Of a stretch of DNA of 64,000 bases, positions 9,654 through 18,598 are shown one piece after another. The position numbers were made by a program, and so were the translations under genes. How positions within the stretch are numbered: the first letter of the stretch is position 1; the number at the start of each line of letters is the position of its first letter. This DNA comes from UBA5158 sp963692955 (lineage in GTDB: Bacteria; Pseudomonadota; Gammaproteobacteria; DSM-16500), in contig OY843587.1 in the NCBI GenBank assembly GCA_963692955.1, forward strand, positions 1,798,001 through 1,862,000. The letters run 5' to 3'. The notes beneath the pieces were generated by a model, which made no database searches, was not told the origin of the DNA, and saw only the letters and a list, made by a program, of their open reading frames with translations.

Positions 9654-9685
9654 ATGCACCTGCGGAATCAGGTGCATTTTTTTTT
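9654..9685 (+). terminator. Intrinsic terminator after the YkuD gene
   Basis: Perfect 9-bp stem ATGCACCTG / CAGGTGCAT with loop CGGAAT, directly followed by a run of nine T residues. It lies between the YkuD gene and the convergent oxyR gene. Confidence 0.88.
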
Positions 9686-9695
9686 GGAAAAAAAA

Positions 9696-10598
9696 TTAAG
9701 ACGCGGCAATTACCATTTTATTTTCAGCCATGATTTTTTTAATTTCTTTCACTAAATCCGCTATCAACAGCGCTTTCGCCGTCGAATGCCGCCAATACAG
9801 GCCGATGCTGCGCGAGGGCGTTGGCGCGTCAAATGGCACATAAGTAATATTATTATTGGCATGACAGGCTAGCTTAGGCATTAAAGTCACGCCAACATTC
9901 GCCACCACCATGTGCCGCAATGTTTCTAAACTCGTGGCGCGAAATTTTTCCGTTTCACGCGCATGCATTTTTTCGCAGATTGATAACGCTTGTTGCCGCA
10001 GGCAATGCCCATCGTTTAGCAATAATAAATTTAAATTATCTAAATCATTTTGTTTGATACTTTTGAGTTTGGCTAATGCATGTTGACTAGGCGCCGCCAA
10101 CATAAATTCTTCTTCGAATAAATTTTCAAAATGAAAACTGGGTTCATGCACCGGCGCGGCTAAAAACACGGCGTGCAACTCGCCATGTTTTAATTTTTCA
10201 ATTAACTCGTGCGTTTGTTCTTCGATTAAATAAAATGACACTTTCGGAAAAGACAACGTTAACGAAGGAATAATCAGCGGTAATAAATACGGCGCGAGCG
10301 TGGGAAAAATCCCGATTTTAAATTGCCCCTGATAAGGGTCATGCGCCAGCTTTGCGTATTCACGCACTTCCTCCACTTGGCTTAAGATAAGCCGCGCGCG
10401 CGCGGCGATTTCGCGGCCGCTTTCGGTGATCAACACAGCTTTGTTGCTGCGCTCTAACAGCTTCACACCCAGGGTTGCTTCCAGCTTTTTGATTTGCATA
10501 CTCAGCGCCGGTTGGCTGATGAAACAAGCTTTGGCGGCATTACCAAAATGCGAATGATCGACTAAGGCGACAAGATATTTCAAATCACGAATATTCAT
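9696..10598 (-). CDS. oxyR: OxyR, LysR-type peroxide-sensing regulator
   Basis: A 300-residue LysR-type regulator: winged helix-turn-helix in residues 1-60 (FGNAAKACFISQPALSMQIKKLE) and a type 2 periplasmic-binding-like sensor domain. The redox cysteines fall at exactly the E. coli OxyR positions, Cys199 (NDGHCLRQQAL) and Cys208, so hydrogen peroxide sensing through a 199-208 disulfide is expected. OxyR activates catalase, peroxiredoxin and iron-control genes. No target such as ahpC or katG is adjacent, so it acts at a distance. Confidence 0.93.
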   Translation of the reverse strand: MNIRDLKYLVALVDHSHFGNAAKACFISQPALSMQIKKLEATLGVKLLERSNKAVLITESGREIAARARLILSQVEEVREYAKLAHDPYQGQFKIGIFPTLAPYLLPLIIPSLTLSFPKVSFYLIEEQTHELIEKLKHGELHAVFLAAPVHEPSFHFENLFEEEFMLAAPSQHALAKLKSIKQNDLDNLNLLLLNDGHCLRQQALSICEKMHARETEKFRATSLETLRHMVVANVGVTLMPKLACHANNNITYVPFDAPTPSRSIGLYWRHSTAKALLIADLVKEIKKIMAENKMVIAAS

Positions 10599-10665
10599 AA
10601 AATTCTCAATCTAGCAAATATTGATGGTTATTTTAGCATCAATAAGCCTTGCTTATCAAGAATTC

Positions 10666-11100
10666 TTACCCTACCGCCAGATATTCACTCGCGATCTTTT
10701 TCATCATTTCTCGGTATAATTCACTGCGCACCGTCCGGTGCAATTCGATGATACGGCGCAGCAAAATGGCCGAGGGGCGTGTATTTTGCCCGATGGCGAC
10801 TTCTTCGATAACTTCTTCGGGGGTTTGGGTGTAACTGGCGATACCTTGCAGCGTGTATTCTTCAGTCGCTAAAATGTCGTTCACTAAGCAACGGGCAAAA
10901 TTTTCTTCCATCATGTCATTCACCATATCTGCGTTAAATTTTATCAGCCGGAAATAATCCTGGTAACGAACTTTAAAAAATTCAAACATTTCATGGTAGA
11001 TTCGTGTGTACAACTCCGCCTCGATAATACTGTTTTCTTCTCGCGAAAAAACGTGAGAATCAATTCCAATAAGTTCGCAGAAAAAGCGTGTCGTCGGCAT
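10666..11100 (-). CDS. Small conserved-looking helical protein, unknown
   Basis: A 144-residue, probably all-helical soluble protein that I cannot assign. A segment near residues 83-118 (TLQGIASYTQTPEEVIEEV, then RPSAILLRRIIELH) is arranged like a helix-turn-helix of the Cro/RpiR sort, so DNA binding is possible but unproven. An AAGGA six bases before the ATG supports the start. It is transcribed in the same direction as oxyR but separated from it by 67 bases, and from the upstream coiled-coil gene by about 130 bases. Confidence 0.7.
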   Translation of the reverse strand: MPTTRFFCELIGIDSHVFSREENSIIEAELYTRIYHEMFEFFKVRYQDYFRLIKFNADMVNDMMEENFARCLVNDILATEEYTLQGIASYTQTPEEVIEEVAIGQNTRPSAILLRRIIELHRTVRSELYREMMKKIASEYLAVG

Positions 11101-11232
11101 ACGTTATCCTTAACCTTTACAGTCTGATCTTTAATAACCCAAAAAAACATATCACGGACGATATGCATTCAAGTTCAGAGCATATTGACACTATAGTGTC
11201 GATTAGTCAACACGGCATAAAATGAAAAAAAT

Positions 11233-11919
11233 TTAGGGTCTTGCAAAAGGATGAGATTTTTCGAGGGCTTCACAGCGCGTGCGGGTCAGTTTGAGACCCT
11301 CGATATTTGCCAACACTTGTTGAAGAATATCTTCGTTGTAATCGAGTTCATCGGTTAATTTAATTAGACGCGCCAGTTTTTCACCGTATAGAGCAATGGC
11401 ATGTTTTATTTTAACTTGATTTTTTTCTAAGTTTTCTTTGAACTCTTCCAGTTGGCCAACATAATTATGAGTCTTCGCAATGGCTGATCTGATAACAGGG
11501 CGCGCATCACCTTCTTTAGTCTCCGCTAGCAGTTCAGTCAGCTTAATCGCATGCATCCCATGCGTAGTAATCGCATCATCAATATGGGTAACATCTATTT
11601 GGTAAGATACCACTTCATCTTGCTCATCCCGCACGCGAAAAAACCGGTGATGATTTTCTTGCGATTGACACGATCTGAAATCAAAAATCGATTTATACAA
11701 ATTATAATTATCTTGGCGATACGTCAAATCACGCGCGCCGAGTAGGTCTTTTAGTTTTTTGGCTTGGTCGACTTTATTTTGCTGAGCAGCGAGATTATGT
11801 TTTAGCGCGGCTAACGTCAATTCCATTTGGGTTTGTTTCGCGGTTAATTTTATAATTTCCTTTTCTAACGTCGCGTTTTCTTCATCCTGAACATCGGCAA
11901 GTAATCTTTCGTGTAACAC
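11233..11919 (-). CDS. Coiled-coil protein, unknown, paired with the DUF4239-like gene
   Basis: A 228-residue soluble protein starting with GTG (GGAG lies about 11 bases upstream). Residues about 10-60 are a strong coiled coil (EKEIIKLTAKQTQMELTLAAL), and a second helical region covers about 140-215. There is no signal peptide and no recognisable domain. It starts 17 bases after the membrane-protein gene upstream, so the two are probably one transcript and may act together at the inner membrane. Confidence 0.7.
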   Translation of the reverse strand: MLHERLLADVQDEENATLEKEIIKLTAKQTQMELTLAALKHNLAAQQNKVDQAKKLKDLLGARDLTYRQDNYNLYKSIFDFRSCQSQENHHRFFRVRDEQDEVVSYQIDVTHIDDAITTHGMHAIKLTELLAETKEGDARPVIRSAIAKTHNYVGQLEEFKENLEKNQVKIKHAIALYGEKLARLIKLTDELDYNEDILQQVLANIEGLKLTRTRCEALEKSHPFARP

Positions 11920-11936
11920 GGTAAACGTATCTCCGT

Positions 11937-12758
11937 TTATTTAGTTTTAGCTGGGGTGACGCTAGGCATGCCCCCGGTTTGAACGATTGCTAATAATTGC
12001 TGATAGGCCGTAGGCTCGATGGTAAAATCACCTTGAAACGGCTTATCCAACGTAATTAATAAAAATATCATCGCCGCGGCCATCGTCGCCGTGGCCGTGA
12101 CGGTGGCGATATGAAAATAGATATTCATACCGAATAAAAAATTGATCGCGACCATCAATAAAGTGCCGATCAAAATTACCACCCATAAATCCACATTCAG
12201 TGCTTCATAACTCATTTGGATGCGCGTCTCACGCGCGTTATACAGCGCTTTGATTTCATCGAGCATGTCATGCAGAATTAATAATTCAGAATTAGAAAAA
12301 CTATTATACATTTGCAAGTCATGCGAAATATTTTCAATATTATTCTCTGCGGTTTCACTAACTTGCTGGCCGTTTTTCATTTGTGGCCATTCTGATTTGA
12401 TCACCGCATTAAGGTAATTCTGGACTTCATTTTTAATCGTCGTGCGCTCCGGTTCTTTTAGCCAACTACTATCGCGGTACAGGTTCGCGACCGCGTTCGC
12501 TTCGCGCTGCACCGCATCGCCTGTGTAACTTAAATTATTAATCAGATATAAAGCGGTCAAACCAACTAAAACGCCATTAATCAAGCCTATCAATGAACTG
12601 ACGTTACCGATCACTTCATTATGCCGATGGCGTGTATCTTGATGAATAAAAACTTGCATCAACAATACCGTGATAATCGAAACGCCAATAAAAAAGGCGG
12701 TGAGAATGACGAATAATTCTCTATCGGAATAACTCGATAAGTAATCGATGACTAGCAT
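11937..12758 (-). CDS. DUF4239 (bestrophin-like) inner-membrane protein
   Basis: A 273-residue membrane protein with hydrophobic segments near residues 15-35, 50-70, 190-210 and 215-235 and a soluble helical section between them. The arrangement, with the NEVIGNVSSLIGLINGVLVGL segment followed by VQREANAVANLYRDS, matches the DUF4239 family, called bestrophin-like because of its fold. Function in bacteria is unknown; anion or small-ion passage is only a guess. AAGGAT precedes the ATG. It leads the two-gene unit with the coiled-coil protein. Confidence 0.72.
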   Translation of the reverse strand: MLVIDYLSSYSDRELFVILTAFFIGVSIITVLLMQVFIHQDTRHRHNEVIGNVSSLIGLINGVLVGLTALYLINNLSYTGDAVQREANAVANLYRDSSWLKEPERTTIKNEVQNYLNAVIKSEWPQMKNGQQVSETAENNIENISHDLQMYNSFSNSELLILHDMLDEIKALYNARETRIQMSYEALNVDLWVVILIGTLLMVAINFLFGMNIYFHIATVTATATMAAAMIFLLITLDKPFQGDFTIEPTAYQQLLAIVQTGGMPSVTPAKTK

Positions 12759-12935
12759 GCCTTATATCCTTACTTTATTTAGGTATTAGATAGCGCATAG
12801 TTAAATTTTAACACTTTTCAGGTTTTGCTGCGAAAAATTGTTATAACATCAATGGATTCAAAATAAGCCTATTTTCCGTATTTTTTTTATAAAATAAACG
12901 CTGCAGATAAAGTTAGATCAATTTGAGGTTTTCTG

Positions 12936-12965
12936 TTGACTATCGCTCCCGACATAGTGTATCAA
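12936..12965 (+). promoter_or_regulatory. Candidate sigma-70 promoter for the seven-segment membrane protein
   Basis: TTGACT at 12936-12941 and TATCAA at 12960-12965 with an 18-bp spacer. It sits about 75 bases before the next ATG. Between them is a small hairpin, GGAACG / CGTTCC, just after a CGAGGAGGG stretch, in the presumed 5' untranslated leader. The remainder of this 282-bp gap is A+T-rich with nothing else I can support. Confidence 0.5.
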
Positions 12966-13040
12966 TAATTAATTCTATTACCCGAGGAGGGAACGGCCTT
13001 TCGTTCCTAATATTAAAAACTAATTAAAGTAGAATTAATC

Positions 13041-14654
13041 ATGCCATCATTTACTCAAACAGAAGAAAAAACCGACGCTACACCTGCCGCCGTTGTTAAT
13101 GGCGAATTAAGACAACCTCTATTGGGTGGTGGACATGGTGGTCCCGATGTTGCTGGTCACCCTGGTCCTAACGGTGGCTATGTTCCTCCTAACGGTCCTC
13201 CTAACGGACCTATAGGTGGTGGTGGTGGCAATGATCAGGTGATAGGCCCGTTCGACCGCGCGGCAAACCCGCATTTAAATTTAATCGAAATTCATCCCCT
13301 ATTAACAGAGATGATGAATGAAGAATGGTTCCGTGAAATTTATGATCTGGCAGAATTACCCACGCCTTACGATTTTCATTCTTGCCGTGAAAACATGTTA
13401 TCCGCGCTCGCGTTGGCGTGTGCGTTAAGCGCAAGTATTCTGTATGTGTTAGGCGGCTCGAAAGACGGCCCACTTTATGTCGTCGGTGGCGTGGGTGTGA
13501 ACTTGATGCAAACTTTCTTTTTCACCAAAGAGACTATTAGTTTTTTCAGCAAAATTCATACACAAAAACAATTGGCCGCGATCTCGATGTTCTTTGCGTT
13601 ATTTTCTACTACCGTCACCGCCTTCGCGACGTTTCAAATGTCTGACAATAACGCCGCGCTAGCCAGTATAGAAGCTTTGTTGGTATTCGCCGGTAACTTA
13701 CCACAAAACTTATACGGTATGTTTGAATCGATTAAACGTGTGTTGGATGCTCACCGTGATGTACCGATGGCGCGCGAGCATTTATTAACTGAATTGAAGA
13801 ATATTGTCGATGGCCAACCTGCCTTGCAAAATTCAGTGCCGGCACCACGAGGTGTAATTAATAAAATGGCGAACACAGCGGTAGGCTATGGGGTCGGCGT
13901 ATTTTTATCGCTGTCACAAGTCGGTTATATCCGCAGTTCCGTAGATTTCATCACGACACACACCGGCAACGATATCGTTGGCGTGGTGCTTGGCACACTG
14001 ACTAACCTGCCCGCGTTGTGTATCTCAATGTTTATTTCCGGCCAGACGTTGGCGGAAAAAATTATTGATAGCACGTTTGACTTAGGCCAATGGATGCTAA
14101 GAAAAGCTACCGGACAACCCGTGCCGGTTTCCACGGCACGCGAAATGATTTTCTTTGGCGCGAAGCTTGGCGCCGGTACTATCTTCGCGGGATTCGCGCA
14201 CTTTTCCGCTTCGACTTCCAGGCATTTATATTACGATAGTCCTGCTATTCCATTTTTTCCTAGCACCGCTGAGTTTGACGCGATCATCAAAGTCGCCATC
14301 GACCAAGGCTGCCAAATATTTAATGGTGTCGTCGCCATCATGGGTTCCGATCAAAATATTGATTTCATCAATAAAGCTTACGTTGAAAAACCCAGCGTTG
14401 ATGAAGTGAAATTAAAGATTAAAGAGATGGTACGCATCATAAATAATAGCAGTGATATTGACAGAATTGTTAATATTGCCGTACAAGCGGGTTATCAAGG
14501 TCCACGCGTCGCGAATGCTGGATGTTCTTTCTTCCGACCTGGAGCAAATAACGCAGCGCAACACCCAGCCAACGATCAAAATGGCTATCGCGCTTTACAA
14601 CTAGAAGGTGAAGAACCGGATCACGATGCAAACTTAGTATTCGGACATCATTAG
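13041..14654 (+). CDS. Multi-pass membrane protein with Gly/Pro-rich head, unknown
   Basis: A 537-residue protein with no family I recognise. Residues about 28-70 are low complexity, Gly/Pro/Asn-rich (PNGGYVPPNGPPNGPIGGGG). About seven hydrophobic segments follow, between residues 110 and 400 (for example SALALACALSASILYVLGG, LAAISMFFALFSTTVTAFA, GVVLGTLTNLPALCISMFI and GAKLGAGTIFAGFAHF). The C-terminal 110 residues are soluble. There is no signal peptide, so the Gly/Pro head probably stays on the cytoplasmic side. It stands alone between its own promoter and terminator. Size, orphan status and low-complexity head resemble membrane effectors of intracellular bacteria; this is inference. Confidence 0.75.
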   Translation: MPSFTQTEEKTDATPAAVVNGELRQPLLGGGHGGPDVAGHPGPNGGYVPPNGPPNGPIGGGGGNDQVIGPFDRAANPHLNLIEIHPLLTEMMNEEWFREIYDLAELPTPYDFHSCRENMLSALALACALSASILYVLGGSKDGPLYVVGGVGVNLMQTFFFTKETISFFSKIHTQKQLAAISMFFALFSTTVTAFATFQMSDNNAALASIEALLVFAGNLPQNLYGMFESIKRVLDAHRDVPMAREHLLTELKNIVDGQPALQNSVPAPRGVINKMANTAVGYGVGVFLSLSQVGYIRSSVDFITTHTGNDIVGVVLGTLTNLPALCISMFISGQTLAEKIIDSTFDLGQWMLRKATGQPVPVSTAREMIFFGAKLGAGTIFAGFAHFSASTSRHLYYDSPAIPFFPSTAEFDAIIKVAIDQGCQIFNGVVAIMGSDQNIDFINKAYVEKPSVDEVKLKIKEMVRIINNSSDIDRIVNIAVQAGYQGPRVANAGCSFFRPGANNAAQHPANDQNGYRALQLEGEEPDHDANLVFGHH

Positions 14655-14666
14655 TCGATTGAGATT

Positions 14667-14690
14667 TCGTCCGGCGCAAGCCGGACGATT
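14667..14690. terminator. Hairpin terminator between convergent genes
   Basis: A 9-bp stem with a GCAA tetraloop (TCGTCCGGC / GCCGGACGA), located between the membrane-protein gene and the convergent GGDEF-EAL gene. The T tract is short on both strands, so it may act on both as a weak bidirectional terminator. Confidence 0.7.
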
Positions 14691-16237
14691 TATGTCAAAA
14701 ACACCCTACTACTGCGCAACAATTCTGTAAAACTATCGGGATACACCGGCGGGCTAAAGTAATAGCCTTGCACCGTGTCGCAATCCTGCGATTTTAAAAA
14801 TTCTAACTGCTCTTTGGTTTCCACCCCTTCCGCGATGACTTGCACATTGATTTTTTGCGCGAGCGTAATGGTGTTAGAGACGATGGCTTTACTATCTTCA
14901 TTCCACTCCACATCGGAAATAAACGATTTATCGATCTTCAACGCGTCGAACGCGAATAATTTTAATTTACTCAAATTCGAATAACCCGTGCCGAAATCGT
15001 CGATAGAAAGTGATAAGCCCAAACGTTTAATTTCTTTTACCACCGGAATCACTTCATCGTTAAACGCTTCCGATTCAGTCAATTCCAATTCCAAAAACGC
15101 CGGCGGCAAGCCGGTCGTCACCAATATTTCTTCGATCAATTCGATAATGTTTTTCCGCAATAATTGTTTCGCGGATAAATTCACCGCGACTTTTAACGCA
15201 TAGCCGGCGTCATACCAAGATTTCGCTTGCACGCAGGTATTGCGTAACACCCATTCGCCCAGCGGAATAATTATCCCATTGGCTTCCGCTAACGAAATAA
15301 AATCATCGGGACTGACGAAACCCAACACTGGACTATTCCACCGGACTAACGCTTCGGCGCCGATGATTTTTCCCGTCTTTAACGAAATAAACGGCTGGTA
15401 CTGCAAAATAAATTCATTGTTGCGCACGGCGTTATGCAAGTTTCTTTCTTTTTCTAATTCATTTGGGATACTGACATTCTTATCCGGTTTGTAGACGCAA
15501 ATATTATTACCGCCGAGTTTTTTCGCCTTCAGCATCGCGGCTTCCGCGTTCATCAATAAACTTGTCGCTTCATCGCCGTCCCGCGGAAAAATACTGACGC
15601 CGACACTCGCCGTTAATTTTACCGGCTGCCCCATCGCGTCGACCGGCTCTTCCAAAATCGAAAAAAATAAATCGCCATACTCGACTTCTTCTTGGGAAAC
15701 TAATGGATTCAGCAATAAAACAAAAATATCCTTGCGCGAAATAGTCACCGTATAACGCGTTACCGGCACGATTAATTTACTCGTGCCATTAAACGCTTTT
15801 TGAAAACGCTGCGCGATAATTTGAATGACGTAATCGCTGACTTGATAACCTAGACCGTCGTTGATTTTTTCAATTTCATTCAACGAAAAAAAGAACACGG
15901 CGAACTGTGTCCCGTCTTTTTTAGCGGCGACGATAGCGCGTTGTAAAAAAGCCAGCATAGAACGTTGGTTCGGTAAATCGGTCAATAAATCATGCGACGC
16001 TTGGTAGGTCACCATTTTGAGAGAATTTTCTAATTCCACCGTGCGGTCTTTGATGCGCTTTTCGGCTAGCACATTCATATTTTCAATTTTCGCGCGCAGC
16101 GTTTTATTCGCCGACTTGACGACGAAATATTTCTTTTTCCAGGAAAGATGCAGATATCTTAAATAGACGAGCAAAAAAATCGTGATAGCAAGACTAAGGC
16201 TGGCGAGAATAACAATAGTTTTGGATACATCTTGCAT
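14690..16237 (-). CDS. Membrane GGDEF-EAL protein, likely c-di-GMP phosphodiesterase
   Basis: 515 residues: one N-terminal membrane segment (about 7-26), a helical linker (45-75), a degenerate GGDEF domain (80-250) and an EAL domain (265-510). The GGDEF signature is replaced by S-R-K-D-I-F near residues 167-172, so cyclase activity is unlikely and the domain may only bind GTP or act structurally. The EAL domain keeps its key motifs: EAL at 295-297, NLSAKQL near 353, ELTES near 385, DDFGTGYS from 413, Lys436 and the late E-G-V-E block. It should hydrolyse c-di-GMP to pGpG. No clear periplasmic sensor domain is present. Confidence 0.88.
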   Translation of the reverse strand: MQDVSKTIVILASLSLAITIFLLVYLRYLHLSWKKKYFVVKSANKTLRAKIENMNVLAEKRIKDRTVELENSLKMVTYQASHDLLTDLPNQRSMLAFLQRAIVAAKKDGTQFAVFFFSLNEIEKINDGLGYQVSDYVIQIIAQRFQKAFNGTSKLIVPVTRYTVTISRKDIFVLLLNPLVSQEEVEYGDLFFSILEEPVDAMGQPVKLTASVGVSIFPRDGDEATSLLMNAEAAMLKAKKLGGNNICVYKPDKNVSIPNELEKERNLHNAVRNNEFILQYQPFISLKTGKIIGAEALVRWNSPVLGFVSPDDFISLAEANGIIIPLGEWVLRNTCVQAKSWYDAGYALKVAVNLSAKQLLRKNIIELIEEILVTTGLPPAFLELELTESEAFNDEVIPVVKEIKRLGLSLSIDDFGTGYSNLSKLKLFAFDALKIDKSFISDVEWNEDSKAIVSNTITLAQKINVQVIAEGVETKEQLEFLKSQDCDTVQGYYFSPPVYPDSFTELLRSSRVFLT

Positions 16238-16409
16238 GATGCTTCCTTGAAACTGGCCATTGACCCTTAAGGTTATTCTACTAGTTTATAACGTTTGGCA
16301 TATTTCCTAAATCATTGTTTATAAATTTAAATAATCTTTGCTTAATTTGCGCATTAGTTAGCTTTTTTGACATTATATGATGTAAGTCAAAACATGCATT
16401 TTAGTCGTT

Positions 16410-18365
16410 TTAGCGTAATGCAGACAAAGTCATAGGGGTGGTTTTTAAAACACATTGAGCCTGATTGATCGTTTCTTTATACTCGCGCATTTGGCCAAAA
16501 ACGGCAGCATTAAATTTTTCATTTACCATTAATGTTTTCGTGGCCGGCATGACGGCATTTATTCGGCTGGTCGTGGCGAATTTAATGGTGGGACCCATTC
16601 TTTTATCGTCCGTTGGCGACAGGGGCCGTTCGCTTCTATTCGGTAAGTTACAAGCTTGCACCAACACTTTTAAATTAATTTTATAATCAAAATCGATAGT
16701 ACCGCCTTGATAATTATCCACCTGAAATTTCTTTTCAACCGATTTCTGGGCATATAAAAACAAATTCAACACCACATTAAGTGGTTTCAACACACGATTG
16801 TTGACGAAGAAAAGAAATATTTTTTGCAATTCTTGAAAATCGCCGGAGTAAAAATCAAATTGGATCAATTCATTTTTAAAGCGCACAGCGTTGCGATGCA
16901 TTTGCGCGTAGAGTAAAACAATTTTTGATTTATCATTCACGCAAATGTTTTCAAGTTCTTTCGTTGCATATTTTTCATCCGCTGCTTTTTTAGCGCCGGC
17001 GCGGAACGTTTGGCCTTCTTCTAAGTTGCTAAAAGTGTCGACTAGCAAATACTCGTCTAGCGTGCAGATTGTATCGATAAGCATCGTAATGTGATTAGCG
17101 ATGGCGGGCATTGCGGTAAAACAGGGTTCCGACATTAACATGCTCGCTTCTGTCGGATGCTTTATCACCGTGTAAAATTCATCGGCGGGATAGGACTGCC
17201 GCAACGATCCATTCATAATAATGATTTGTTTGAATTGATCGTGCGTGTCCGCGGCGAACTGCGTGAAGAATTCGGTATTATAATCGATGATCGCGGTAGC
17301 TCTATTCGAACGATAATTTTTATAATAGTCTGAGTTAAATAAGCAATTATCCAAGCTCAATGAACACACCTTAATAGTCGGCTGGTTAACCGGCGCTTTT
17401 GCAAATATACCTAATTGACGTATATGCAACGCGTTTTTATCATCCGTCACCGTTTTACGCGGATGAGTTTTGTCATAGTATGCTTTGAGAGTACGATCTT
17501 GCCGGTAAACCGGCACTGCTAAGAAGCGCTTATATTCCCGCAAGACTTTCATTATCACCGAATTTTCTTTATCAAGCTCTGAACGGATAAATTCAAATAA
17601 CGGCAAATTATCGGCGAAAAACTTATAAAGTTTTTCTTCAGGCGCGTTTTTCGATTTATCTTCGAGATGCATTAAGACTTCGAGATATTCATCCAACTTA
17701 CCTTCAAGGAATATTTTTAATTTAGCGTCAAACGCCGCCACCGCATCAAAATAGTGTCGCCCAAAACCTTCATTAAGCCAGTCATAAGCTAATTTTTGCG
17801 AATCTTCGTCAAACGGTGAATTCAAGGCTAACCATAGGGTATCTCTGACATCGACGTCTAAATTTACGAAATAGGTTTCGACATCCACTAAAGTCTGAAT
17901 TTCTTTTGCGATCAGAAAATCTTTAAATTCGCCGATAAACTGAGCTAGTCCCACCTCGTCATTAACTTCGAGGACGATAGCATGGTAGAGATGAGGATTT
18001 TTTCCAAAAAATTCATAAAGCCGCGGTTCTACCATACATAAATTTCTGATTTGAGCGTTACTCATTTGCACGATACTGTCTATCGGCTTTAATAACTCTT
18101 TCACACTCGCTAAGACTTCCCCTAGGAAAAACCTGCCAATCTTTGTCTGTATAGTTTGATAATAATCTTTGTATGGTTGGCCTTTCTGACTATTCAGCCA
18201 CTCAGTCAGCTTAACTCGGTGGGTTTCATCGGTGATAGATTTCAAAATTATCCACAATAATTTACGAAGACCGGTGTCCAATTCGGCGAAATCATCGGCA
18301 ATATCACTTGCGTCGATCTCCATTTTTTCGTCTTCTTCCTCTGCCGCGTGCGGACGATCAATCAT
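16410..18365 (-). CDS. HAD-like, effector-type protein with duplicated N-terminal module
   Basis: A 651-residue soluble protein. Residues about 25-151 and 165-282 are a diverged tandem duplication: LRKLLWIILKSITDE aligns with VRDTLWLALNSPFDE, and LYEFFGKNPHLYHAI with LYKFFADNLPLFEFI. Residues about 330-590 look like a HAD-type module, with SLDNCLFN at 337-344 in place of a D-x-D-G-C-L-F nucleophile loop, NGSLRQS at 385-391, LLVDTF at 440-445, LLYAQMH at 484-490 and FDFYSGD at 503-509. From memory, this block order recurs in uncharacterised Legionella/Coxiella proteins suspected to be effectors. The second catalytic Asp of the usual DxD is Asn here, so catalysis may be lost. Transcribed alone. 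Confidence 0.78.
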   Translation of the reverse strand: MIDRPHAAEEEDEKMEIDASDIADDFAELDTGLRKLLWIILKSITDETHRVKLTEWLNSQKGQPYKDYYQTIQTKIGRFFLGEVLASVKELLKPIDSIVQMSNAQIRNLCMVEPRLYEFFGKNPHLYHAIVLEVNDEVGLAQFIGEFKDFLIAKEIQTLVDVETYFVNLDVDVRDTLWLALNSPFDEDSQKLAYDWLNEGFGRHYFDAVAAFDAKLKIFLEGKLDEYLEVLMHLEDKSKNAPEEKLYKFFADNLPLFEFIRSELDKENSVIMKVLREYKRFLAVPVYRQDRTLKAYYDKTHPRKTVTDDKNALHIRQLGIFAKAPVNQPTIKVCSLSLDNCLFNSDYYKNYRSNRATAIIDYNTEFFTQFAADTHDQFKQIIIMNGSLRQSYPADEFYTVIKHPTEASMLMSEPCFTAMPAIANHITMLIDTICTLDEYLLVDTFSNLEEGQTFRAGAKKAADEKYATKELENICVNDKSKIVLLYAQMHRNAVRFKNELIQFDFYSGDFQELQKIFLFFVNNRVLKPLNVVLNLFLYAQKSVEKKFQVDNYQGGTIDFDYKINLKVLVQACNLPNRSERPLSPTDDKRMGPTIKFATTSRINAVMPATKTLMVNEKFNAAVFGQMREYKETINQAQCVLKTTPMTLSALR

Positions 18366-18598
18366 TTTATCATTCCTCTTATCATCACTTATCTTAAAGC
18401 GCCTAGATTAAGGCTTTATTAAATGATTTCTTGCCAATTGCGCAGCATTAATCAAGTTCGCGCCGAACATGAAAAGTATTGGCGCAGATTAGAAAAAAAA
18501 TTTTATGTCAGTCTGCATTTCTCTTTTTACAAATCCCCTTGAGTTAAGTGGGTAAAAACGGCTACCATGCCGTACTTGCCTTAAGCTGCGTAGTCGCC

